From: Minisyncoccota bacterium
GTDB taxonomy: Bacteria; Patescibacteriota; Minisyncoccia; UBA6257; XYB1-36-10
NCBI GenBank assembly: GCA_028709185.1
Contig: JAQVXM010000038.1
Coordinates: forward strand, 1 to 6,206
DNA: 6,206 nucleotides
Direction of reading: 5' to 3'
The notes below the pieces were generated by a model. It did not search any database. It was not told the DNA's origin and saw nothing but the letters and a program-made list of their open reading frames with translations. The stretch's first letter is position 1; the number at the start of each line of letters is the position of its first letter. A program made the translations under genes and the position numbers. Of this stretch, positions 1 through 4,904 are shown piece by piece.

Positions 1-899
1 TCCAAACCAGAGCCGTCTTCCAAAAATTTTATGCCGCGAGGATTAAATTTGGAAAGATGGTTGGGCTTTGAAGAAAAGAAAAGAACTTTTCTATTTTCAA
101 GATATCTTTCAAAATTAGCCACAATTTTACTATCATCGGCATTTAAAAAAACAGAAGCGTTGGTTTTGGAAAAACGAACTATTTCAAATTTAGCAGAAAT
201 CGTATTTGATAAATTGCCAAAACGCTCCAAATGACTTTCGTTAATGCCGGTTAAAACAGCGACATCAGGAGGAGTAAGAAGGCAAAGCTCTTTAATATCC
301 CCTTTTTTATAAGCTCCCATTTCCACAATAAAAATTTCCGTCTCAAGAGGAAGCTCTCTTAAAATAAATCTGGCGATACCAAGAGGCGTGTTGATATTCT
401 CCGGAGTTTTAGCAATTTTAAATTTTTCAGAAAGAACAGAAAAAAGCATTTCTTTCATAGTGGTTTTTCCATAACTTCCGGTTATGCCGATTATCTTTAT
501 TTTAGACAGACGGGAAAGTTTTTTTCTCGCGCGAAGAACGATTATTTTTTTTGCCAAAAAATCAAAGGGAAAAAGAATCCAAGAAGAAAAGATAAGAGGC
601 AAGAAAAAAAAATAGAAAAGAAAAACAAAGAGAAAAATTGGAAAAGAAAATTTGAATAAAAGAGAAGAGCCGTTAAAAGAAAGATACCAAAAAGAAAGAA
701 AGGAAAGGAAAAAAATAAGAAAAACAGAAAGAGAAAACAAAAGAACCGCTTTTATTGTCCAGACAAGCTCCTGTCTTCTTAATCCTTTATCAGAAGTAAA
801 AACACGCAAAAGGGAAAGTTTTAAAAACCGGCGGCGATTATAATTTTCAAGCTGAAAGAGATAAAGAAAAAAAGTAAAATGATTAAAAAACGATTGCAT
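1..899 (-). CDS. MurF-like UDP-MurNAc-tripeptide D-Ala-D-Ala ligase family protein, membrane-anchored, 3' partial
   Basis: Read on the minus strand from the ATG at 899-897, this frame stays open for 299 codons and leaves the window. Residues 140-147 (TGSYGKTT) form the ATP-binding P-loop of Mur ligases. Other family landmarks follow: TPENINTPLG (165-174), EMGA (193-196), NESHLERFG (220-228) and AKFE (236-239). Spacing and wording fit MurF, which adds D-Ala-D-Ala to the UDP-MurNAc tripeptide in peptidoglycan synthesis. The N-terminus is odd: instead of a recognisable UDP-substrate-binding domain there are two hydrophobic segments (about 51-73 and 86-110) preceded by a basic stretch, so the enzyme is probably tethered to the membrane. 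The ATG lies 4 nt after the stop of the upstream hydrolase and has no clear Shine-Dalgarno site, so translation is probably coupled. The C-terminal domain is not visible. MurF itself versus another Mur-ligase paralogue cannot be settled here. Confidence 0.82.
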   Translation of the reverse strand, partial: MQSFFNHFTFFLYLFQLENYNRRRFLKLSLLRVFTSDKGLRRQELVWTIKAVLLFSLSVFLIFFLSFLSFWYLSFNGSSLLFKFSFPIFLFVFLFYFFFLPLIFSSWILFPFDFLAKKIIVLRARKKLSRLSKIKIIGITGSYGKTTMKEMLFSVLSEKFKIAKTPENINTPLGIARFILRELPLETEIFIVEMGAYKKGDIKELCLLTPPDVAVLTGINESHLERFGNLSNTISAKFEIVRFSKTNASVFLNADDSKIVANFERYLENRKVLFFSSKPNHLSKFNPRGIKFLEDGSGL

Positions 900-903
900 A
901 TTA

Positions 904-1659
904 TTATTTTATAAAATCAAAAAGAATTTGTGAAAATTCTTTCGGTTTATCCATAAAACTGAAATGGCCGGCGTTTTTAATGATTTTTAAATGAGAATTT
1001 TTAATTTTTTGACGAAAAATTTCAGCCATATAAAGAGGAGTAGTTTTGTCTTCTTCTCCCCAAATAAGGAGTGTTTCCGCTTTTATTTCAGGAAGAAGGG
1101 GTTCTAAATTTTCTTCAATAACATTCAAAAAAATATTTTTTAAAAGAGGAGTGGCGAGATAATCGTCAGATCCGATAAATTTATATATTTTGGGACGAAA
1201 AGATTTTAAAAACGGAAATTTAAAAAAAGGTTTAAAAATTTTAGCCAAAATTTTAAGGAAAGTTTTTTTATTTTTTGACGGAAGACCGGCGCTTCCGACT
1301 AAAACAAGTTTATTAAGAAAATCAGGAAAAAGATAGGAGAATTTCAAAGCAATGCGACCTCCAAAAGAATGACCGATCAAGCAAACTTTTCCAAGATTTT
1401 CTTTTTTAATAAAATCTTTAACGAGAACAGCATATTTTTCCAAGTTAAAATCATCCGGAGGATTTTCAGAAGAGCCAAAACCAGGCAAGTCTAAAGCGAA
1501 AGAACAAAATCCCCTTTCTTCCGCCTGTTCCATTATTTTAAACCAAGCAACAGCTTGGGAACGCCAGCCATGCAAAAAAACAAGCGGCTCTCCAGAATTT
1601 TTAGAAAAAAGGAGATTTACAACAACACCTCCTAAAACAAGCTTCTTTTGCTCAATCAT
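904..1659 (-). CDS. alpha/beta-fold hydrolase, substrate unknown
   Basis: With the ATG at 1659-1657 the protein is 251 aa, a typical length for a single-domain alpha/beta hydrolase. The oxyanion-hole motif HG is at residues 30-31 in LVFLHGW. The nucleophile elbow GHSFGG puts the catalytic Ser at 98. The acid is probably Asp204 in WGEEDKTTP, and the catalytic His is 232 in NAGHFSFMDKP. All triad residues are present, so it should be active, probably as a soluble esterase, lipase or C-C hydrolase type enzyme; the substrate cannot be read from sequence. The frame is open upstream to an ATG at 1746, but that 29-residue extension crosses a strong intrinsic terminator (1706-1738) and is low-complexity Phe/Leu/Ser, so the inner start is preferred. 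No Shine-Dalgarno site is visible before either start. The AT-rich stretch just before 1659 could hold a -10 box. The gene ends 4 nt before the MurF-like gene, so the two form an operon. Confidence 0.85.
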   Translation of the reverse strand: MIEQKKLVLGGVVVNLLFSKNSGEPLVFLHGWRSQAVAWFKIMEQAEERGFCSFALDLPGFGSSENPPDDFNLEKYAVLVKDFIKKENLGKVCLIGHSFGGRIALKFSYLFPDFLNKLVLVGSAGLPSKNKKTFLKILAKIFKPFFKFPFLKSFRPKIYKFIGSDDYLATPLLKNIFLNVIEENLEPLLPEIKAETLLIWGEEDKTTPLYMAEIFRQKIKNSHLKIIKNAGHFSFMDKPKEFSQILFDFIK

Positions 1660-1705
1660 TATTTTAATAATAAAGGAAAAAAGGAGAGAAAAAAAGGAAG
1701 AAAAT

Positions 1706-1738
1706 AAAAAAATTTCCCGTCTTTTAAAAAAGACGGGA
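1706..1738 (-). terminator. intrinsic terminator, minus strand
   Basis: A perfect 10-bp stem (1715-1724 with 1729-1738, core CCCGTC/GACGGG) closes a 4-nt loop. On the minus strand it is followed by AA and then a run of seven T. On the plus strand no T-run follows, so it works for minus-strand transcription. It sits between the HicB-like gene (ending 1884) and the preferred hydrolase start (1659), and so separates these units. Confidence 0.85.
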
Positions 1739-1797
1739 GTTATCATTACTAGTTCCAGAATAAAATAACTGAGATATCATCTGGTAAAGCTGAAAGA

Positions 1798-1814
1798 AAA
1801 GCAAAAATTGCTTT
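1798..1814 (-). terminator. weak hairpin downstream of the HicB-like gene
   Basis: A 7-bp stem AAAGCAA/TTGCTTT with a 3-nt loop is followed on the minus strand by a T-rich tract (TCTTTC). It could be a weak terminator or a 3' stabilising hairpin 70 nt after the HicB-like stop. The much stronger hairpin at 1706-1738 lies further downstream. The rest of 1739-1883 is AT-rich, and no gene is visible in it. Confidence 0.3.
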
Positions 1815-1883
1815 ATATTAAAATTACATTTTTTTACTAATCATTCAAAAAATAATAAAGCCAATCTTTTTTTATAAATATTT

Positions 1884-2216
1884 TTAGGAAAGACTTACAA
1901 CTTTTTGCGTGAAGATATCAGCAATCCATGCATTAAGACTTTTACCAGATTGTTTGGCAGCATAAAAGATATTTCGATGAAGATCAGGCGATATACGTAC
2001 TACGAATTTCCCTGAAAAATGTTTTTCTGGATCTTCTTCAAGATATAAACAAAGCTCTAAATAATTATCGACTGAATCTTTAAAAGCTTGTTTTAGTTCT
2101 TCAATAGAGTGACCTTGAAAAGTAACAACATCTCGAGTTCCAAGAACTTTACCAAGAAAAATTTCTGCTTCACTATTATACTCGATGTTCGCACTATAGC
2201 CTTTATATTCCTTCAT
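1884..2216 (-). CDS. HicB-family (RNase H-fold plus ribbon-helix-helix) protein, HicA partner not seen
   Basis: The 110-aa product has the HicB layout. The N-terminal half (YKGYSANIEY at 4-13, FLGKVLGTRDVVTFQG at 20-35, then SIEELKQAFKDSVDNYLE) resembles the degenerate RNase H-like fold. The C-terminal part (GKFVVRISPDLHRNIFYAAK from 69, then GKSLNAWI) is a ribbon-helix-helix DNA-binding module. HicB proteins neutralise the HicA mRNA interferase and repress their own operon. No HicA-like short dsRBD-fold ORF lies on either side, so this may be a solitary HicB regulator. The ATG at 2216 is chosen because AGGAG sits 7 nt upstream at 2224-2228; an in-frame ATG at 2258 adds 14 residues upstream of that site and is unlikely. 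Transcription probably starts about 70 nt upstream, from the promoter in repeat copy A. Confidence 0.82.
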   Translation of the reverse strand: MKEYKGYSANIEYNSEAEIFLGKVLGTRDVVTFQGHSIEELKQAFKDSVDNYLELCLYLEEDPEKHFSGKFVVRISPDLHRNIFYAAKQSGKSLNAWIADIFTQKVVSLS

Positions 2217-2223
2217 GGTTTTT

Positions 2224-2228
2224 CTCCT
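2224..2228 (-). promoter_or_regulatory. Shine-Dalgarno site of the HicB-like gene
   Basis: AGGAG on the minus strand, 7 nt before the ATG at 2216. It decides the start codon and is notable because the core genes of this window lack such sites. Confidence 0.85.
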
Positions 2229-2281
2229 GTTATCTTTGAAGAAGATCGTTTCCCGCAAAGCGTGACATTACTAAAATCACC

Positions 2282-2416
2282 TATTCTGGCTAATGTATAG
2301 CATTCATTATTTACATTTGTCAAATAAACGAATTGAGAATGTTTGATTGGAAGCGATAAGCGAGAAAGAAAGGAGATAATGTTTTTCACGGCAAATTTTA
2401 CCGTATTGACGGGTGG
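2282..2416. repeat. 135-bp direct repeat, copy A (promoter-bearing)
   Basis: It aligns without gaps to 4373-4507 (offset 2091) with 7 differences in 135 bp (at 2300, 2310, 2311, 2328, 2329, 2405, 2411), about 95% identity. It holds a minus-strand promoter (2294-2323) and a small hairpin (2388-2404, ACGG.../...CCGT, one G-U pair). None of the differences touches the -35 or -10 hexamer or the extended -10 TG. No terminal inverted repeats or transposase are seen. Copy A lies upstream of the HicB-like gene and retains only GGTGG of the tRNA 3' end found at the edge of copy B. Confidence 0.95.
2294..2323 (-). promoter_or_regulatory. promoter in repeat copy A, drives the HicB-like gene
   Basis: On the minus strand: consensus -35 TTGACA (2318-2323), 18-bp spacer, extended -10 TGCTATACA with hexamer TATACA at 2294-2299. 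The expected start is near 2287, giving a leader of about 70 nt before the Shine-Dalgarno-led ATG at 2216. Confidence 0.75.
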
Positions 2417-2452
2417 TGTTTGTTTGAGAAAGTCAGAACCCATTTTGCAGAA

Positions 2453-2612
2453 AATCCGAACGAATAAAACAAAAACAATGCGGACTCGGCAGGGCAAACT
2501 ATTTTTCTGGGGTTTTGGATTTGCCCCGCCTCGACTGATTTCCCGCCCAGAGGAGGGGTCTAGGGAGAAATGTTGGCTGGTTTCGGATTGGGGGTTTTTG
2601 AAAATTCGGCGA
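2453..2612. other. GC-rich, inverted-repeat-rich noncoding block
   Basis: This stretch differs sharply from its surroundings: 37 of 60 bases at 2521-2580 are G or C. It contains nested inverted repeats: AATCCGAA (2453-2460) with TTCGGATT (2582-2589), GGGCAAA (2492-2498) with TTTGCCC (2520-2526), and CCCCGCCTC (2524-2532) with GAGGAGGGG (2550-2558, one mismatch). The last two overlap, so they would be alternative folds. GGTTTTGGATTTG and GGTTTCGGATTGG also form an imperfect direct repeat at 2511-2523 and 2579-2591. It begins directly at the stop codon of the HD gene. No convincing protein is encoded; the plus-strand ORF through it has no recognisable start signal or domain. It could be a dispersed intergenic repeat, a structured RNA or a 3' UTR element. 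Confidence 0.5.
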
Positions 2613-3590
2613 CTATCTATTAAATTTCAAAAAATATTCCTTTGGTTTTGATTCTTGTTTAATTATATCAGACCAATGTGGTTCTATTTCTGAAACTCTT
2701 TTAATTTCTTCATTTTGTAAACATAGTGGGTCAACTACTCGTGATTTACAAAATACTTTTCCGTCATAATTATTCGGGTCATTTCTGAAGCTGATTTTGT
2801 TGTTCATTCTTTCAAAAAGTAATTTCAATTTAGGGTCATTATTGATGTGAGATTCTATTTTTGAAAGAACGATTTTATCGGTGGTGTATAAATCGGTTTC
2901 AGAAATATATTCTTTTAAAAGTGCGTAGCGGAGATAATCACCAATAGTCCGGAACATAACAGCAGATTGTATTCCAGCATAATAATTTGTATTGAGCTTC
3001 AAAAACAAATCTGCATATTTTTTTGCACTTTCAAAATCTTTAAAAATCCACTTTCCGTTTTTAGCTATAAGATTATCAATAAAAAATTTTCCATTTTCTA
3101 TTTCCTTAAAAACAATAGCAGTTCTTAACGAATAATCTATTCTATCCGAACACAAATCTGGTAAATCGTTTTCTTTAAGCGGAAAATTTTTATCATCAAG
3201 AATATAATCCAAATCAAGATTATATTTTTTGATGATTTCTGGTATTTCTGATTTCCTAACATAATCATCAAAAACATTGTCTTGATGATTATGTTCCTTT
3301 TCAGAGCCAGCATCTAAAACATAATCTATACAATGAGAAAATGCCGAATGAGAAACATCGTGAATAAGTCCAGCAACTTGTTCCTCAATTGGTGCTCCAT
3401 AAATTTTTAAAAGCAAATAGTCGCCAATTGAATGTTCAAATCGCGAATATGCCGTACCAGGGAAATGAGGTTCAAAATATCCAGCTTGATCTATTTCCTT
3501 TAACCTTTGAAGTGTCGGAGAATTTATCAATTCTAAAATTATTGGCTCTTCAATTTCAAAATTTCCATATACTCTATCTGTGTATTTCAT
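2613..3590 (-). CDS. HD-domain phosphohydrolase (dNTPase/SAMHD1-like superfamily)
   Basis: The 325-aa protein starts MKYTDRVYGNFEI, typical of the COG1078-like HD family. The four metal ligands of the H...HD...D motif are present: His53 in RFEHSIG, His77-Asp78 in GLIHDVSH, and Asp149 in CSDRIDYSLR. His81 and His86 in HDVSHSAFSH match the family signature. Relatives hydrolyse dNTPs or other nucleotides or phosphate esters; the exact substrate is not evident. The region after about residue 160 is helical and shows no known accessory domain to me. The ATG at 3590 is the only sensible start, because homology begins at once. It has no Shine-Dalgarno site and a very short leader if the promoter at 3610-3639 is right. 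It lies between the two repeat copies, so it may belong to an acquired cassette; HD hydrolases of this type occur both as housekeeping enzymes and in anti-phage systems, and nothing here decides between them. Confidence 0.88.
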   Translation of the reverse strand: MKYTDRVYGNFEIEEPIILELINSPTLQRLKEIDQAGYFEPHFPGTAYSRFEHSIGDYLLLKIYGAPIEEQVAGLIHDVSHSAFSHCIDYVLDAGSEKEHNHQDNVFDDYVRKSEIPEIIKKYNLDLDYILDDKNFPLKENDLPDLCSDRIDYSLRTAIVFKEIENGKFFIDNLIAKNGKWIFKDFESAKKYADLFLKLNTNYYAGIQSAVMFRTIGDYLRYALLKEYISETDLYTTDKIVLSKIESHINNDPKLKLLFERMNNKISFRNDPNNYDGKVFCKSRVVDPLCLQNEEIKRVSEIEPHWSDIIKQESKPKEYFLKFNR

Positions 3591-3609
3591 AATTTAATTT
3601 TTATTTTTT

Positions 3610-3639
3610 AAAATAGCACAAAAAATAAAAGAATATCAA
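3610..3639 (-). promoter_or_regulatory. predicted promoter of the HD gene
   Basis: Minus strand: -35 TTGATA (3634-3639), 18-bp spacer, extended -10 TGCTATTTT with hexamer TATTTT (3610-3615). The start of transcription would fall near 3603, about 13 nt before the ATG. A 13-bp near-perfect palindrome (AATCATTATGATT, 3639-3651) abuts the -35 and could be an operator. Confidence 0.5.
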
Positions 3640-3754
3640 ATCATTATGATTGATTTCCTTTATGAATATTTTTTTTAAGAGTGGTGCATAAAGGCTAAAG
3701 CGCTTATATGGGTGACAAGGCTCTGGAAAGCAATGATTAAGGATGTATTGCTGT

Positions 3755-3780
3755 AAAAAAAATCCCCCGTTTCCGAGGGA
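3755..3780 (-). terminator. intrinsic terminator of the 179-aa gene
   Basis: On the minus strand UCCCUCG pairs with CGGGGGA (7 bp, one G-U) around a GAAA tetraloop (3763-3780), followed directly by eight T (3755-3762). It lies 15 nt after the stop of the 3796-4335 gene. It insulates that gene from the HD gene, which then needs its own promoter. The interval 3640-3754 between them shows no gene. Confidence 0.9.
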
Positions 3781-3795
3781 AGAAAATTTAATTTT

Positions 3796-4335
3796 TCAGC
3801 AAAATAAATAATTAAATTCTTGCATTCCAAATATTTCCCGAAAACCACGAGAAAAAGAGAAGCGAGATAAGAACTTTTTTACAACATCGAGTCGGGATTC
3901 TTCAGTAGTCAAAGAAGGAATGAGATCAAGAAACATTATGCAATATCCATAATTCACTTGATAGGCATCATATTCGTCCGGAGAATATTCGCATGCCGAT
4001 ACCCAATCAAGTTCACCGCTTTTTAACATTCTTACAATTTCATCTCTTTCCTCCTTACAATTTGCAATAATTCCTTCACAATATTCTTTATACAAAGGAA
4101 TTGTATCAAGAAATTTCTGCCATAATGATTCATCTATATGACCGGATGAATCGTAAGCTTCCTCTATCTTCAAGATCAATGCTTCGCACAATTCTTCAAT
4201 GCAATAACATGGAAAACCTTCCTTTATAATTTGGTCTATTTTTCCCTTTCCTTGACTATCAAGTTTGCAGTAGATATCCCATGCTTTATTCCTTTTTTCA
4301 TTCCAATTCAGTTTCTCTCCATCTATTCTAGACAT
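3796..4335 (-). CDS. hypothetical protein, 179 aa, cysteine-rich, family not recognised
   Basis: I do not recognise this family. It is acidic and probably helical and soluble: no signal peptide or membrane segment is visible. Nine cysteines occur at residues 23, 43, 45, 50, 86, 93, 115, 132 and 179; CYC (43-45) with C50 and the C86/C93 pair are the closest groupings, but no classical CxxC zinc ribbon is present. Aromatic and acidic residues cluster at 110-133 (DW...YSPDEYDAYQ). The gene is well supported as real: GAGGAGG lies 8 nt before the ATG at 4335, a consensus extended promoter sits about 50 nt upstream in repeat copy B, and an intrinsic terminator follows the stop by 15 nt. It is therefore an independent single-gene unit. 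Lying next to tRNA-Ala and between the repeats, it looks like accessory cargo. Confidence 0.85.
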   Translation of the reverse strand: MSRIDGEKLNWNEKRNKAWDIYCKLDSQGKGKIDQIIKEGFPCYCIEELCEALILKIEEAYDSSGHIDESLWQKFLDTIPLYKEYCEGIIANCKEERDEIVRMLKSGELDWVSACEYSPDEYDAYQVNYGYCIMFLDLIPSLTTEESRLDVVKKFLSRFSFSRGFREIFGMQEFNYLFC

Positions 4336-4343
4336 GATAACAG

Positions 4344-4350
4344 CCTCCTC
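4344..4350 (-). promoter_or_regulatory. strong Shine-Dalgarno site of the 179-aa gene
   Basis: GAGGAGG on the minus strand, 8 nt before the ATG at 4335. It is a near-ideal anti-16S match, in contrast to the Shine-Dalgarno-free core genes nearby. Confidence 0.9.
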
Positions 4351-4372
4351 GTTTTTGTTTTTTTAATATACT

Positions 4373-4507
4373 TATTCTGGCTAATGTATAACATTCATTA
4401 AGTACATTTGTCAAATAATGGAATTGAGAATGTTTGATTGGAAGCGATAAGCGAGAAAGAAAGGAGATAATGTTTTTCACGGCAAATTTTACCGTCTTGA
4501 CTGGTGG
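4373..4507. repeat. 135-bp direct repeat, copy B (promoter-bearing, overlaps tRNA-Ala 3' end)
   Basis: Gapless match to 2282-2416 with 7 differences. On the minus strand it begins inside the last six bases of tRNA-Ala (4502-4507), runs through a hairpin (4479-4495) that would follow the mature tRNA end, and ends just past the -10 box of a promoter. The sequence diverges abruptly beyond both edges. Together with copy A it brackets 1956 bp carrying the 179-aa gene, the HD gene and the GC-rich block. Confidence 0.95.
4385..4414 (-). promoter_or_regulatory. promoter in repeat copy B, drives the 179-aa gene
   Basis: Minus strand: -35 TTGACA (4409-4414), 18-bp spacer, extended -10 TGTTATACA with hexamer TATACA (4385-4390). 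The predicted start is near 4378, about 42 nt before the ATG at 4335. The boxes are identical to copy A; the only change in this part of the -10 element is the neutral n of TGn. Confidence 0.78.
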
Positions 4508-4577
4508 ACCGTACCGGATTTGAACCGGTGACCTCCACATTGCAAATGTGGCGCTCTACCAACTAAGCTAACGGCCC
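4502..4577 (-). tRNA. tRNA-Ala (UGC), CCA encoded
   Basis: Full cloverleaf on the minus strand: acceptor GGGCCGT/ACGGTCC (one G-U), D arm GCTT...GAGC, anticodon stem CCACA/TGTGG with anticodon TGC, T arm ACCGG-TTCAAAT-CCGGT, discriminator A, then encoded CCA. It is 76 nt long with CCA. Unlike its two neighbours it carries a genomic CCA, and this CCA lies within repeat copy B. Confidence 0.96.
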
Positions 4578-4592
4578 AAAACGAATAAGAAG

Positions 4593-4620
4593 ATAATAAC
4601 AGATTTTAAACATTAGACAA
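4593..4620 (-). promoter_or_regulatory. predicted promoter of tRNA-Ala
   Basis: Minus strand: -35-like TTGTCT (4615-4620), 16-bp spacer, extended -10 TGTTATTAT with hexamer TATTAT (4593-4598). Start of transcription is expected near 4586, about 9 nt before the mature tRNA. Co-transcription with tRNA-Val upstream is also possible. Confidence 0.5.
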
Positions 4621-4675
4621 GAAAAAACTTTTTTAAAAAATCCATTTTGTTTTAATTGTCTTATAATCAGAGTTG

Positions 4676-4748
4676 TGCGCGCGCCTGGATTTGAACCAGG
4701 GACCCCTTGCGTGTCATGCAAGTACTCTAACCCCTGAGCTACGCGCGC
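4676..4748 (-). tRNA. tRNA-Val (GAC), no encoded CCA
   Basis: Minus-strand cloverleaf: acceptor of alternating GCGCGCG/CGCGCGC, D arm GCTC...GAGT, anticodon stem CTTGC/GCAAG with 7-nt loop ATGACAC and anticodon GAC, T arm CCTGG-TTCAAAT-CCAGG, discriminator A. The next genomic bases are CAA, so CCA must be added after transcription. Confidence 0.95.
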
Positions 4749-4767
4749 GATTTTTTGAAGTTCAAAT

Positions 4768-4832
4768 TTTTGCCACAGGCAAAATATTTTACTGAAGCTT
4801 CGACAAAAGTCGGAGCCCCGATAAAATCGGGG
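4768..4832. other. three stacked hairpins between tRNA-Ile and tRNA-Val
   Basis: Perfect or near-perfect stems follow tRNA-Ile on the minus strand: 4816-4832 (CCCCGAT/ATCGGGG, 7 bp, 3-nt loop), 4797-4816 (GCTTCGAC/GTCGGAGC, 8 bp with one G-U, AAAA loop) and 4768-4784 (TTTTGCC/GGCAAAA, 7 bp, ACA loop). The first touches the tRNA discriminator base. None has a long T-run, so they are more likely tRNA-processing or stability structures, or remnants of short inverted repeats, than classical terminators. Confidence 0.6.
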
Positions 4833-4904
4833 TGGGTGTGGGAGGGATCGAACCTCCGACCTCTGTCTTATCAGGACAGCGTTCTACCACTGAACTACAC
4901 ACCC
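4833..4904 (-). tRNA. tRNA-Ile (GAU)
   Basis: Minus-strand cloverleaf: acceptor GGGTGTG/CACACCC, D arm GTTC...GAAC, anticodon stem CTGTC/GACAG with loop CTGATAA and anticodon GAT, T arm GGAGG-TTCGATC-CCTCC, discriminator A. The following bases are CCC rather than CCA, so the terminal A is not encoded. It lies 61 nt downstream of the small membrane protein gene and could be co-transcribed with it; no convincing separate promoter was seen. Confidence 0.96.

Noticed and set aside
652..843. Plus-strand Lys/Glu/Arg-rich ORF
   Set aside because: It is the antisense shadow of the hydrophobic N-terminus of the MurF-like gene.
1660..1746. N-terminal extension of the hydrolase to the ATG at 1746, looking like a signal anchor
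   Set aside because: It crosses a strong intrinsic terminator on the same strand, and its sequence is low-complexity T-rich DNA; family homology begins after the ATG at 1659.
2213..2497. Minus-strand ORF of 94 aa across repeat copy A, considered as a HicA toxin
   Set aside because: It has no HicA fold motifs or Shine-Dalgarno site, and it covers the repeat and the HicB-like start region. It is a chance reading of repeat DNA.
2343..2651. Plus-strand ORF of 102 aa across the GC-rich block
   Set aside because: It mixes repeat copy A, the structured block and antisense of the HD gene, with no promoter, Shine-Dalgarno site or known domain. It remains possible that the block encodes something in relatives.
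2282..4507. Possible CRISPR array or inverted-repeat transposon made by the two repeats
   Set aside because: There are only two copies, each 135 bp and 2 kb apart, with no terminal inverted repeats and no transposase.
4328..4540. Minus-strand ORF of 70 aa running from inside tRNA-Ala through repeat copy B
   Set aside because: It starts within the tRNA gene and reads through the repeat; a similar peptide appears from copy A only because the repeat has no indels. It has no start signal of its own and overlaps a promoter.
4629..4640. TTTTTTAAAAAA-type palindrome downstream of tRNA-Val as a terminator
   Set aside because: It is a pure A/T stem with no GC clamp, easily produced by the AT-rich background.
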